From Chelatococcus sp. (GTDB lineage Bacteria > Pseudomonadota > Alphaproteobacteria > Rhizobiales > Beijerinckiaceae), in the NCBI GenBank assembly GCA_003248805.1, contig QFQY01000029.1:1-64000 (forward strand): 64,000 bases of DNA, given 5' to 3'. A model generated the notes under the pieces. That model was not told the DNA's origin. It did not search any database and worked only from the letters and a program-made list of their open reading frames with translations. Below, one piece after another: positions 1 to 7,211 of this stretch (the first letter of the stretch is position 1; each line of letters starts with the position of its first letter). Both the position numbers and the translations under genes were made by a program.

Positions 1-361
1 GGTCCTGCAGGTCGCACTCGCCGCCCTGGTCGCAGATCGGGCAGTCCAGCGGGTGGTTGATGAGCAGGAACTCCATCACCCCCTCGCGGGCCTTCTTCAC
101 CATCGGCGACTTGGTCAGGACGACCGGCGGCTCGCCGTTCGGGCCGGGGCGCAGGTCGCGCACGCCGATGGCGCAGGAGGCCTGAGGCTTCGGCGGGCCG
201 CCCTTCACCTCGACGAGGCACATGCGGCAGTTGCCGGCGATCGAGAGCCGCTCGTGGAAGCAGAAGCGCGGCACCTCGGCGCCCGCAGCCTCGCAGGCCT
301 GAAGCACCGTGTACTCGGCGGGTACGTCGACCTCGACGCCGTCGATGAGGAGTTTGGTCAT
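1..361 (-). CDS. nuoG: NADH-quinone oxidoreductase subunit G (N-terminal part, cut by window edge)
   Basis: The first 120 codons of the large iron-sulfur subunit of complex I, which carries electrons through the peripheral arm towards quinone. The ATG is at 361 and the gene runs off the left edge. Visible ligands: Cys34, Cys45, Cys48 and Cys63 for the [2Fe-2S] cluster of the ferredoxin-like domain, then His103, Cys107, Cys110 and Cys116, the His-Cys3 set of cluster N5. The C-terminal molybdopterin-like domain lies outside the window. It starts 4 nt after the nuoF stop and is the last visible gene of the minus-strand operon nuoABCDEFG. The FdsA N-terminus in this window has the same ferredoxin-like layout, but the upstream nuoE and nuoF assign this copy to complex I. 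Confidence 0.95.
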   Translation of the reverse strand, partial: MTKLLIDGVEVDVPAEYTVLQACEAAGAEVPRFCFHERLSIAGNCRMCLVEVKGGPPKPQASCAIGVRDLRPGPNGEPPVVLTKSPMVKKAREGVMEFLLINHPLDCPICDQGGECDLQD

Positions 362-365
362 GGTC

Positions 366-1670
366 TCACTCCGCCGCCATCAGGCGCACAGGCTCGCTGT
401 GCGGGTTGGCGGCATAGTCGTCGATGCGCTGCTCGATCTCGTGCCGGAAATGCGCGATCAGGCCCTGGATCGGCCAGGCAGCGGCATCGCCGAGCGCGCA
501 GATGGTGTGGCCCTCGATCTGCTTGGTGACGTCGAGCAGCATGTCGATCTCGCGCTTCTGGGCGCGGCCCTCGGCCATGCGCTCCATGACCCGCCACATC
601 CAGCCGGTGCCCTCGCGGCAGGGCGTGCACTGGCCGCAGCTCTCGTGCTTGTAGAAATGGCTGATGCGGGCGATGGCGCGGACGATGTCGGTCGACTTGT
701 CCATGACGATCACCGCCGCCGTGCCGAGGCCGGAGCGCAGCTTCGAGAGCGAGTCGAAATCCATCGGCGTGTCGATGATCTGCTCGGCCGGCACCATGCG
801 CACCGACGAGCCGCCGGGGATGACCGCCTTGAGATTGTCCCAGCCGCCGCGGATGCCGCCGCAATGCCGGTCGATCAGCTCGCGGAAGGTGATGCCCATC
901 ACCTCTTCCACGTTGCAGGGCTTGTTCACATGGCCCGACACGCAGAACAGCTTGGTGCCGACATTGTTGGGGTTGCCGAGCGCCGAGAACCAGGCCGCGC
1001 CACGGCGCAGGATCGTCGGCGCCACCGCGATGGATTCGACGTTGTTGACGGTGGTCGGGCAGCCATAGAGGCCGACATTCGCGGGGAATGGCGGCTTCAG
1101 GCGCGGCATGCCCTTCTTGCCCTCGAGGCTTTCGAGCAGCGCCGTCTCCTCGCCGCAGATATAGGCGCCGGCGCCGTGATGGACGTAGAGGTCGAAGGGA
1201 TAGCCGTGGACGTTGTCCTTGCCGATGAGCCTGGCCTCATAGGCCTCGTCGACGGCGCGCTGCAGCGCCTCGCGCTCGCGGACATATTCGCCGCGGATGT
1301 AGATGTAGGCCGCGTTCGCACCCATGGCGAAGGAGGCGATCAGGCAGCCCTCGACCAGCGTGTGCGGGTCGTTGCGCATGATCTCCCGGTCCTTGCAGGT
1401 GCCGGGCTCCGACTCGTCGGCGTTGACGACGAGGTAGCTCGGGCGTCCGTCGCTGACCTTGGGCATGAACGACCATTTCAGCCCGGTCGGGAAGCCCGCG
1501 CCGCCACGGCCGCGCAGGCCCGACTTCTTCATCTCGTCGATGATCCAGTCGCGGCCCTGCTCCAGGATGAACTTGGTGCCGTCCCAATGGCCGCGCTTGA
1601 TCGCGCCCTGCAGGGTGCGGTCGTGCAGGCCGTAGAGATTGGTGAAGATACGGTCGCGATCTGCGAGCAT
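366..1670 (-). CDS. nuoF: NADH-quinone oxidoreductase subunit F (NADH/FMN-binding)
   Basis: 434-residue FMN and NADH-binding subunit of complex I, the electron entry point of the peripheral arm. The glycine-rich loop GRGGAGFPTG (residues 54-63) binds NADH/FMN. Cys345, Cys348, Cys351 and Cys391 are the four ligands of the [4Fe-4S] cluster N3. The reading frame stays open far upstream, but the upstream part is a low-complexity shadow of the nuoE tail. The start at 1670 (MLADRDRIF) gives the usual family length and N-terminus. nuoE ends at 1681, 10 nt upstream. FdsB at 51117 is a paralogue with the same core but an extra N-terminal thioredoxin-like part. Confidence 0.97.
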   Translation of the reverse strand: MLADRDRIFTNLYGLHDRTLQGAIKRGHWDGTKFILEQGRDWIIDEMKKSGLRGRGGAGFPTGLKWSFMPKVSDGRPSYLVVNADESEPGTCKDREIMRNDPHTLVEGCLIASFAMGANAAYIYIRGEYVREREALQRAVDEAYEARLIGKDNVHGYPFDLYVHHGAGAYICGEETALLESLEGKKGMPRLKPPFPANVGLYGCPTTVNNVESIAVAPTILRRGAAWFSALGNPNNVGTKLFCVSGHVNKPCNVEEVMGITFRELIDRHCGGIRGGWDNLKAVIPGGSSVRMVPAEQIIDTPMDFDSLSKLRSGLGTAAVIVMDKSTDIVRAIARISHFYKHESCGQCTPCREGTGWMWRVMERMAEGRAQKREIDMLLDVTKQIEGHTICALGDAAAWPIQGLIAHFRHEIEQRIDDYAANPHSEPVRLMAAE

Positions 1671-1680
1671 GGTCTGATCC

Positions 1681-2613
1681 TCACTCCGCCGGCGTGTCGC
1701 CGCTCTTGGCGGTCTTGGCACGCGAACGGGTCGGCTTCGGCTTGCCGTCGGCGGCCGGCGTGTCCTGAGCGGCGCCGCTCGGCTGCGCCGGCTCCGACGG
1801 CTTCGGCCGGGCGGCGGCAGCGGTCTCGGTCGCGGGCTTGGCGGCAGCGGCGGGGGTGGCATCGGCTTTCGCAGCCTCGGCGGCCTTGGCCTCCGCAGCC
1901 TTGGCCTCGGCATCCGCCTTGGCCTTGGCGGCGGCGGCTTCGGCGGCGGCCTTGCGCTGCTCGGCGACGCGGGCCTGCCAGTTGCCGGCGCCGATCATCG
2001 AGCCGTCATAGAGGGCCTGGTCCTTGAGCGTCTCGCCGCCGCCTTCCGGCTCAGAGCCGACGCGTCCGTTCTGCGGGCCGGGCTTGGTCGGGCGGCCGTT
2101 GCGCAGATCGTCGAGAAGCTGGCGGAAATTGTCCGGCGTCAGATCCTCGTAATAGTCGACATTGATCTGGGCCATCGGGGCGTTGCAGCAGGCGCCGAGG
2201 CACTCGACCTCGAGCCAGGACAGCTTGCCATCCGCCGTCACGGTCGATTGCGGGCCGATGACTTCGGCGCAGACCTTCTTCAGCGCTTCGGCGCCGCGCA
2301 GGGCGCAGGGGGTCGTGCCGCAGAGCTGGACGAAATACTCGCCCACCGGCTGGAGGTTGAACATGGTATAGAAGGTCGCGACCTCCATCACCCGCATCGG
2401 CGCCATGCCGAGCTTGCGGGCGACGGTCTCGATCACGGCGCGGGAGACCCAGCCTTCCTGCTCCTGCGCCTTCCACAGCAGCGGGATCACGGCCGAGGCC
2501 TGGCGGCCTTCCGGATATTTGGCGATCTGCTGGTCGGCCCAGTTCTCGTTCGCCGCGGTGAAGGCGAAGGTTTCGGGCTGCACCTGATCGGGCGCGAGAC
2601 GACGGACGGACAT
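1681..2613 (-). CDS. nuoE: NADH-quinone oxidoreductase subunit E with long C-terminal tail
   Basis: 310-residue thioredoxin-like [2Fe-2S] subunit of complex I. Ligands Cys98, Cys103, Cys138 and Cys142 are visible (LCGTTPC and CLGAC motifs). The canonical domain ends near residue 175. About 120 further residues form a tail: a charged Ala/Glu/Lys-rich stretch (about 215-255) likely to be helical, then an Ala/Pro/Thr-rich basic end. Simple NuoE proteins are about 160-200 residues long, although extended tails occur in Alphaproteobacteria. The tail is in frame and ends at a normal stop 10 nt before nuoF, so it is probably real and not a sequencing error. Its role is unknown; binding a partner or shielding the flavin subunit is only speculation. 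Confidence 0.95.
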   Translation of the reverse strand: MSVRRLAPDQVQPETFAFTAANENWADQQIAKYPEGRQASAVIPLLWKAQEQEGWVSRAVIETVARKLGMAPMRVMEVATFYTMFNLQPVGEYFVQLCGTTPCALRGAEALKKVCAEVIGPQSTVTADGKLSWLEVECLGACCNAPMAQINVDYYEDLTPDNFRQLLDDLRNGRPTKPGPQNGRVGSEPEGGGETLKDQALYDGSMIGAGNWQARVAEQRKAAAEAAAAKAKADAEAKAAEAKAAEAAKADATPAAAAKPATETAAAARPKPSEPAQPSGAAQDTPAADGKPKPTRSRAKTAKSGDTPAE

Positions 2614-2633
2614 ATCAGTTCACTCCACGCGCG

Positions 2634-2730
2634 TCATGCTCGGGCCTGACCCGAGCATCTCTGACTCGCTGGCAGATGGCGACAATTCTGCGAGAGATGG
2701 TCGGGTCAAGCCCGACCATGACGGCTGAGG
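2634..2730. repeat. Dispersed palindromic repeat (hairpin-spacer-hairpin), nuoD/nuoE gap
   Basis: Two small hairpins facing each other. The left one is CGTCATGCTCGGGCCTGACC with its return arm CGAGCATCTCT. The right one, read on the other strand, starts CGTCATGGTCGGGCTTGACC. The two outer arms are inverted copies of each other, so the whole element is one nested palindrome of about 95 bp. Related copies lie at 4573, 10725 and 27603. All are intergenic, like REP/BIME elements. In the nuo mRNA it would fold between two cistrons and could affect mRNA stability. Confidence 0.85.
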
Positions 2731-2736
2731 AACGGC

Positions 2737-3927
2737 TCACCGATCGACCTCCCCGAACACGATGTCCAGCGAGCCCAGGATCGCGGACACGTCCGCCAGC
2801 ATGTGCTTGCGGCACATGAAATCCATGGACTGGAGATGGGCGAAGCCCGGAGCGCGAATCTTGCAGCGATAGGGCTTGTTGGTGCCGTCCGAGACCAGAT
2901 AGACGCCGAACTCGCCCTTCGGCGCCTCGACCGCCGCATAGACCTCGCCCTCGGGCACCTTGTAGCCCTCGGTGTAGAGCTTGAAGTGGTGGATGAGCGC
3001 CTCCATCGAGCGCTTCATCTCGCCGCGCTTGGGCGGCACCATCTTGCCGTCGAGCGAGGAGACCGGACCGCCGCCCTCCGCGGAGAGCAGCTTGGCGCAG
3101 CACTGCTTCATGATGCGCACGGACTGGCGCATCTCCTCCATGCGGATGTGGTAGCGGTCGTAGCAGTCGCCGTTCTTGCCGACCGGAATGTCGAATTCGA
3201 GCTCGTCATAGCACTCGTAGGGCTGCGACTTGCGCAGATCCCAGGGCGCGCCCGAGCCGCGCACCATCACGCCCGAGAAGCCCCATTTCCAGCAGGTCTC
3301 GAGATCGACCACGCCGATGTCGACATTGCGCTGCTTGAAGATGCGGTTGTCGGTGAGCAGCCCTTCCAGGTCGTCGCAGACCTTCAGGAACGGATCGCAC
3401 CACTCGGCGATGTCGTGGATCAGCGAGGTCGGCAGGTCCTGATGGACGCCGCCGGGCCGGACATAGGCGGCGTGCATGCGGGCGCCGCAGGCACGCTCGT
3501 AGAAGATCATCAGCTTCTCGCGCTCCTCGAAGCCCCAGAGCGGGGGCGTCAGCGCGCCGACGTCCATCGCCTGCGTCGTCACGTTGAGGATATGCGAGAG
3601 GATGCGGCCGATCTCGGAATAGAGCACGCGGATAAGCTGGCCGCGCTTGGGCACCGTCACGCCCATCAGCTTCTCGACCGCGAGCGCGTAGGCATGCTCC
3701 TGGTTCATCGGCGCGACATAGTCGAGCCGGTCGAAATAGGGCACGGCCTGCAGATAGGTCTTGGCCTCGATCAGCTTCTCGGTGCCGCGATGCAGGAGGC
3801 CGATATGCGGGTCGACGCGCTCGACCACCTCGCCGTCGAGCTCCAGCACGAGGCGCAGCACGCCGTGCGCAGCCGGATGCTGCGGGCCGAAATTGATCGA
3901 GAAGTTCCGGATGTTATGTTCTGACAT
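2737..3927 (-). CDS. nuoD: NADH-quinone oxidoreductase subunit D (49 kDa)
   Basis: 396-residue subunit of the complex I connecting module, which forms the quinone-binding cavity together with NuoB. It starts with NFSINFGPQHPAAHGVLRL, the conserved hydrogenase-large-subunit-like N-terminus. The downstream stretch with GLLHRGTEKL and DRLDYVAPM motifs, the ALTPPLWGFEEREK region and the C-terminal DIVFGEVDR ending are all typical. The length matches alphaproteobacterial NuoD. The gene sits 12 nt after nuoC and is followed by a palindromic repeat before nuoE. No separate promoter is apparent, so it is probably part of the same transcript. Confidence 0.97.
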   Translation of the reverse strand: MSEHNIRNFSINFGPQHPAAHGVLRLVLELDGEVVERVDPHIGLLHRGTEKLIEAKTYLQAVPYFDRLDYVAPMNQEHAYALAVEKLMGVTVPKRGQLIRVLYSEIGRILSHILNVTTQAMDVGALTPPLWGFEEREKLMIFYERACGARMHAAYVRPGGVHQDLPTSLIHDIAEWCDPFLKVCDDLEGLLTDNRIFKQRNVDIGVVDLETCWKWGFSGVMVRGSGAPWDLRKSQPYECYDELEFDIPVGKNGDCYDRYHIRMEEMRQSVRIMKQCCAKLLSAEGGGPVSSLDGKMVPPKRGEMKRSMEALIHHFKLYTEGYKVPEGEVYAAVEAPKGEFGVYLVSDGTNKPYRCKIRAPGFAHLQSMDFMCRKHMLADVSAILGSLDIVFGEVDR

Positions 3928-3939
3928 GTCCGGCTCCGA

Positions 3940-4545
3940 TCACGCCGTCTTCGCTTTTTCGTCGCCCGGCAGCACGTAGTCCGTGCCTTCCCATGGGCTT
4001 AGGAAATCGAAGTTGCGGAATTCTTGATTGAGCTTCACCGGCTCGTAGACGACGCGCTTCTGCTCGTCGTCGTAGCGGACCTCGACGAAGCCGGTCAGCG
4101 GGAAGTCCTTGCGCAGCGGATACCCCTCGAAACCGTAATCCGTGAGGATGCGGCGCAGGTCGGGATGGCCGGAAAACAGGATGCCGTAGAAATCGTAGGC
4201 CTCGCGCTCGAACCAGTTCGCCGCCGGGAAGACCTCGATGGCCGAGGGAACGGGCGTCGCCTCGTCGGTCTGCACCTTCACGCGGATGCGCCGGTTATGG
4301 TGCGGCGCGAGGAGGTGATAGACGACGTCGAACCGCTTCTCGCGGCCGGGATAGTCGGCTCCGGCGATGTCGGTGAAGTTCACGAAGCGAAAGCGCGGAT
4401 CGGAATAGAGCGTCCGCAGAACCTCGACGATCGACGCCGCCTCGGCATGGATCGTCAGTTCGCCGAAGGCGACGACCGCCTCCGTCACCGCGCCGGGCAG
4501 CGCGGCCTTGATCTCTTCGCCGAGCTTTTCGAGCACTTCGCTCAT
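3940..4545 (-). CDS. nuoC: NADH-quinone oxidoreductase subunit C (30 kDa)
   Basis: 201-residue subunit of the complex I connecting module. The NFTDIAGADYPGREKRFDVVYHLL stretch is typical of NuoC, as is the following region around residues 108-150 with the WFEREAYDFYGI signature. The C-terminal WEGTDYVLPGDEK segment is also usual. I chose the start at 4545 (MSEVLEKLG) because the ten extra codons upstream come from the neighbouring palindromic repeat. The neighbours are nuoD (12 nt downstream) and nuoB (143 nt upstream, separated by a repeat). NuoC and NuoD are separate proteins here, not fused as in enterobacteria. Confidence 0.96.
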   Translation of the reverse strand: MSEVLEKLGEEIKAALPGAVTEAVVAFGELTIHAEAASIVEVLRTLYSDPRFRFVNFTDIAGADYPGREKRFDVVYHLLAPHHNRRIRVKVQTDEATPVPSAIEVFPAANWFEREAYDFYGILFSGHPDLRRILTDYGFEGYPLRKDFPLTGFVEVRYDDEQKRVVYEPVKLNQEFRNFDFLSPWEGTDYVLPGDEKAKTA

Positions 4546-4572
4546 CGTCTCACCTTCATGCCCGTGCCGCGC

Positions 4573-4678
4573 CATGGTCGGGCTGACCCGACCATCTCAT
4601 GCAGGACGGCGCTCAAATCCCGTCTTCGTAACCCGCGCCTCTCCGTCAGGAGATGCCCGGGCCGGGCCCGAGCATGAC
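4573..4678. repeat. Dispersed palindromic repeat, nuoB/nuoC gap
   Basis: Second copy of the hairpin-spacer-hairpin element in the nuo operon. The left hairpin is CATGGTCGGGCTGACCCGAC with the following CATC. The right hairpin contains CCCGGGCCGGGCCCGAGC and ends in ATGACG. About 45 bp separate the two. The outer arms are inverted copies as at 2634, with a few substitutions. It fills the only sizeable gap between nuoB and nuoC. Confidence 0.8.
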
Positions 4679-4688
4679 GCACTTGATG

Positions 4689-5273
4689 TCAGCGCTCGAT
4701 CGTCCCGGTGCGCCGGATCTTCTTCTGCAGCAGCAGCACGCCGTAGAGCAGCGCCTCCGCCGTCGGAGGGCAGCCCGGAACATAGATGTCGATCGGCACG
4801 ATCCGGTCGCAGCCGCGCACGACCGAGTAGCTGTAGTGGTAGTAGCCGCCGCCATTGGCGCAGGAGCCCATCGAGATGACGTAGCGCGGCTCCGGCATCT
4901 GGTCGTAGACCTTGCGCAGCGCCGGGGCCATCTTGTTGGTCAGCGTGCCCGCGACGATCATCACGTCGGACTGGCGCGGAGAGGCACGCGGCGCGAAGCC
5001 GAAACGCTCGACGTCGTAGCGCGGCATCGAGAGCTGCATCATCTCGACGGCGCAGCAGGCGAGCCCGAAGGTCATCCACATCAGCGAGCCGGTGCGCGAC
5101 CAGTTGATCAGATCGTCCGTCGCCGTGACGAGGAACCCCTTGTCGGCGAGCTCGTTGTTGATCTCGACGAAGAAGGGATCACGCGCGCCGACGGGCTGGC
5201 CGTCCGGCCCGAGCAGGCCCTTGGGGGCCGGCGCGACGAGCGGGTTCCCGCGGTCGATCGCAGTCACTGCCAT
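4689..5273 (-). CDS. nuoB: NADH-quinone oxidoreductase subunit B (cluster N2)
   Basis: 194-residue subunit carrying the last iron-sulfur cluster (N2) before quinone. The four ligands are visible: the tandem Cys73-Cys74 (LACCAVEMM), Cys138 (GSCAN) and Cys168 (PGCPP). The N-terminal 40 residues, rich in Pro and Gly, vary in this family. Length and motifs are normal. It lies 66 nt downstream of nuoA and 143 nt upstream of nuoC, with a palindromic repeat in the second gap. Same operon and strand as nuoA-G. Confidence 0.97.
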   Translation of the reverse strand: MAVTAIDRGNPLVAPAPKGLLGPDGQPVGARDPFFVEINNELADKGFLVTATDDLINWSRTGSLMWMTFGLACCAVEMMQLSMPRYDVERFGFAPRASPRQSDVMIVAGTLTNKMAPALRKVYDQMPEPRYVISMGSCANGGGYYHYSYSVVRGCDRIVPIDIYVPGCPPTAEALLYGVLLLQKKIRRTGTIER

Positions 5274-5339
5274 AATTCTAACCCTCGTGATCCACTCACC
5301 GTCAGACAGGGGCGCAGAGGCGCCGATCCCCGCTGCCGG

Positions 5340-5720
5340 TCAGTCCCACTCCAGCGCGCCCTTGCGCCACTCGTAGACGAATCCGACCGTGAGCACGCCG
5401 AGGAAGATCATCATCGACCAGAAGCCATACCATCCGAGCCCGCCGAAGGCGACGGCCCAGGGGAAGAGGAAGGCCACCTCGAGATCGAAGATGATGAACA
5501 GGATCGCGACCAGATAGAACCGAACGTCGAACTTCATGCGCGCATCGTCGAACGCATTGAAGCCGCATTCATAGGCAGACAGCTTTTCCGGGTCCGGGCT
5601 CGAATAGGCGATCGCGAAGGGGGCGATGAGAAGCGCCAGCCCGATGACGGCCGCAACGCCGAGGAAAATGACCAGCGGCAGGTAGTCGCTGAGCAGGGAC
5701 GGTACTGGAACAGATGGCAT
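5340..5720 (-). CDS. nuoA: NADH-quinone oxidoreductase subunit A
   Basis: 126-residue membrane subunit of complex I with three predicted transmembrane helices (about residues 10-32, 65-88 and 94-115). The loop SAYECGFNAF DDAR between helices 1 and 2 is diagnostic of NuoA and contains the conserved Cys that takes part in the active/deactive change. The frame stays open upstream, but the start at 5720 (MPSVPVPSLLSDYLP) fits the family. First gene of the minus-strand nuo operon. The 291-bp region before it, shared with the divergent gene at 6012, should hold the operon promoter. I saw only weak sigma-70-like matches there and do not call one. Confidence 0.95.
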   Translation of the reverse strand: MPSVPVPSLLSDYLPLVIFLGVAAVIGLALLIAPFAIAYSSPDPEKLSAYECGFNAFDDARMKFDVRFYLVAILFIIFDLEVAFLFPWAVAFGGLGWYGFWSMMIFLGVLTVGFVYEWRKGALEWD

Positions 5721-6011
5721 GGGCGATCCCGCTGCGTGCGGCCGGCAACGGCGCGCTGAGCAGTCGATTAGCCCGCCGATTAGAATCAAGCAAGACTCTG
5801 CCGCGCCGCACAATCGCCTGACTGCTTTGAACGCAGCGCAATGCCACCGCAATCGGGCGCAACTCGGTCGCGGACGACGCAGCCTCCCGTCTTTTTGCCG
5901 TTACGGAGGGTTTTCTTGTGGCGGAGCCGCGCGGGGCAGGACAAATTCGCGGCGAATCGATTCCCGGTGACACCGCCTCGCGGCAAGTCGCCCTGAGACC
6001 CAGGAGCTGCC

Positions 6012-6338
6012 ATGCCCCTCCATCCCAGGCGTCCGGCCGCCCTCGCGATGTTCGCTCTCGCCGCGCTCGCTGCGCCCACAGCACCGGCCCGGGCCGAGCC
6101 GATCGACCTCACCCGCGCGAGCTGCGCGGATTTCACCGCCATGAGCGAGACCGACCGCGCCCAGCTCTCGCTGTGGCTGGCCGGCTACTATGCCGGTAGC
6201 GCCCAGCGACCGCTGGTCGATGCCGACCGGATCGCCTCCGCGCCGGCCGCGCTCGCCGAGCTCTGCGCCAAGTCACCGCAGCTGCCGCTGGTCGGGGCCG
6301 AGACGCGCGCGGCCTTCATTCCCGCGCCCACGCCCTGA
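6012..6338 (+). CDS. HdeA/HdeB-family periplasmic protein
   Basis: 108-residue exported protein. The N-terminus has a Sec signal peptide with a likely cut after Ala28 (APARA/EP). The mature part has the HdeA/HdeB layout: a first Cys in TRASCADF (Cys38), a helix LSLWLAGYYAG, and a second Cys in ALAELCAKSP (Cys85). These two Cys would form the single disulfide of the family. E. coli HdeA and HdeB are acid-activated periplasmic chaperones. Rhizobial relatives are numerous, and whether they share that function is not known to me. A GTG-started M15-type gene follows 2 nt after the stop, so the two are probably co-translated. Confidence 0.75.
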   Translation: MPLHPRRPAALAMFALAALAAPTAPARAEPIDLTRASCADFTAMSETDRAQLSLWLAGYYAGSAQRPLVDADRIASAPAALAELCAKSPQLPLVGAETRAAFIPAPTP

Positions 6339-6340
6339 TC

Positions 6341-7018
6341 GTGCCACGCATCCCGCTGATCCTGCCGCTGGCGCTCGCGCTGAGCCTGCAAGCGGCAGAC
6401 GCCGGGGCGCAGCAGGAGGGCGAGCTGGTCAGGGCGCCCGTGCCGCCGCAGCGCCCGTTCGACCTCGATCTCGGCGCCCCGCCGATGCCGCCGATCGTCG
6501 TGCCCGCGCCCTCCGTCGCCGCCTCCCCGCCGCCCGCTCCGCCGCCCGCTCCGCCGTTCCAGACGGCATCGGCGACGCAGGCGCCCGAGGTCGCGCCCGA
6601 GACGCCCCTCGCGACCGACCCCGACGAGGACGAGGGAGCCGAGTGGCCGAAACTGACCCCGGGGCAGAAAGCCGGCGCCGAGCCGGATTTCGACCCGAAC
6701 GAGAAACCGGAGCGGCCGGGCATCTCGACCGACCCGGGGACCTCGATCGCCTGCCTGCCGCCACGGCTGAAGACGATTCTCGAACAGATCGCCGAGAAAT
6801 ACGGGGCGGTGAAGGTGACCTCGACCTGGCGGCCGCCCTGGCGGGCGCGCCGCGCGTCCTATCACCTGCGCTGCGAGGCGATGGATTTCCGCGTGCCGGG
6901 CAAGCCGCCGCGCGCCGTGCTGGAATGGGTCCGCGCCGCCGTGCCGGAGGCCGGCGGCCACAAGGTCTACTGGAACGGGCTGATCCACATCGACACCGGG
7001 CCGCGGCGGGCCTGGTAG
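6341..7018 (+). CDS. Exported M15-type (DUF882/YcbK-like) peptidase-fold protein
   Basis: 225 residues with a signal peptide (residues 1-22) and a Pro-rich linker full of PP and AP pairs (about 30-85). The C-terminal domain has the zinc-binding pattern of peptidase M15A relatives: His175 and Asp182 in SYHLRCEAMDF, and His216 and Asp218 in GLIHIDTG. Such proteins cut or bind peptidoglycan peptides in the periplasm; the exact substrate is unknown. The start is GTG at 6341, 2 nt after the preceding stop, which suggests translational coupling. The first motif is slightly unusual, with Arg-Cys where many relatives have Gly. Confidence 0.7.
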   Translation: MPRIPLILPLALALSLQAADAGAQQEGELVRAPVPPQRPFDLDLGAPPMPPIVVPAPSVAASPPPAPPPAPPFQTASATQAPEVAPETPLATDPDEDEGAEWPKLTPGQKAGAEPDFDPNEKPERPGISTDPGTSIACLPPRLKTILEQIAEKYGAVKVTSTWRPPWRARRASYHLRCEAMDFRVPGKPPRAVLEWVRAAVPEAGGHKVYWNGLIHIDTGPRRAW

Positions 7019-7042
7019 CCGAGCGGGCGGGAATCAACGGTC

Positions 7043-7175
7043 TCCCTCCGCCCTCATCCTGAGGAGCCATTCCGCCAGGAATGGCGTCTCGAAGGATGCC
7101 CTGGGAGGCTCCGGAACCATCTGGACCATCCTTCGAGACGCCGCTGCGCGGCTCCTCAGGATGAGGGCGGAGGGA
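7043..7175. repeat. Large inverted repeat of the CCTCATCCTGAGGAG type
   Basis: The left arm starts TCCCTCCGCCCTCATCCTGA and the right arm ends with its exact reverse complement. The outer 25 bp match perfectly (7043-7067 and 7151-7175). Inner parts are imperfectly paired: GGCGTCTCGAAGGATG on the left returns as CATCCTTCGAGACGCC on the right. Repeats of this type are very common between genes in Rhizobiales. It separates the M15-type gene from the end of mfd and lies between convergent genes, where it could also act as a transcription barrier. Confidence 0.85.
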
Positions 7176-7211
7176 TCGCAAGCGCTCCGCTGAACCCGAA
7201 TCCTTGTCCGC

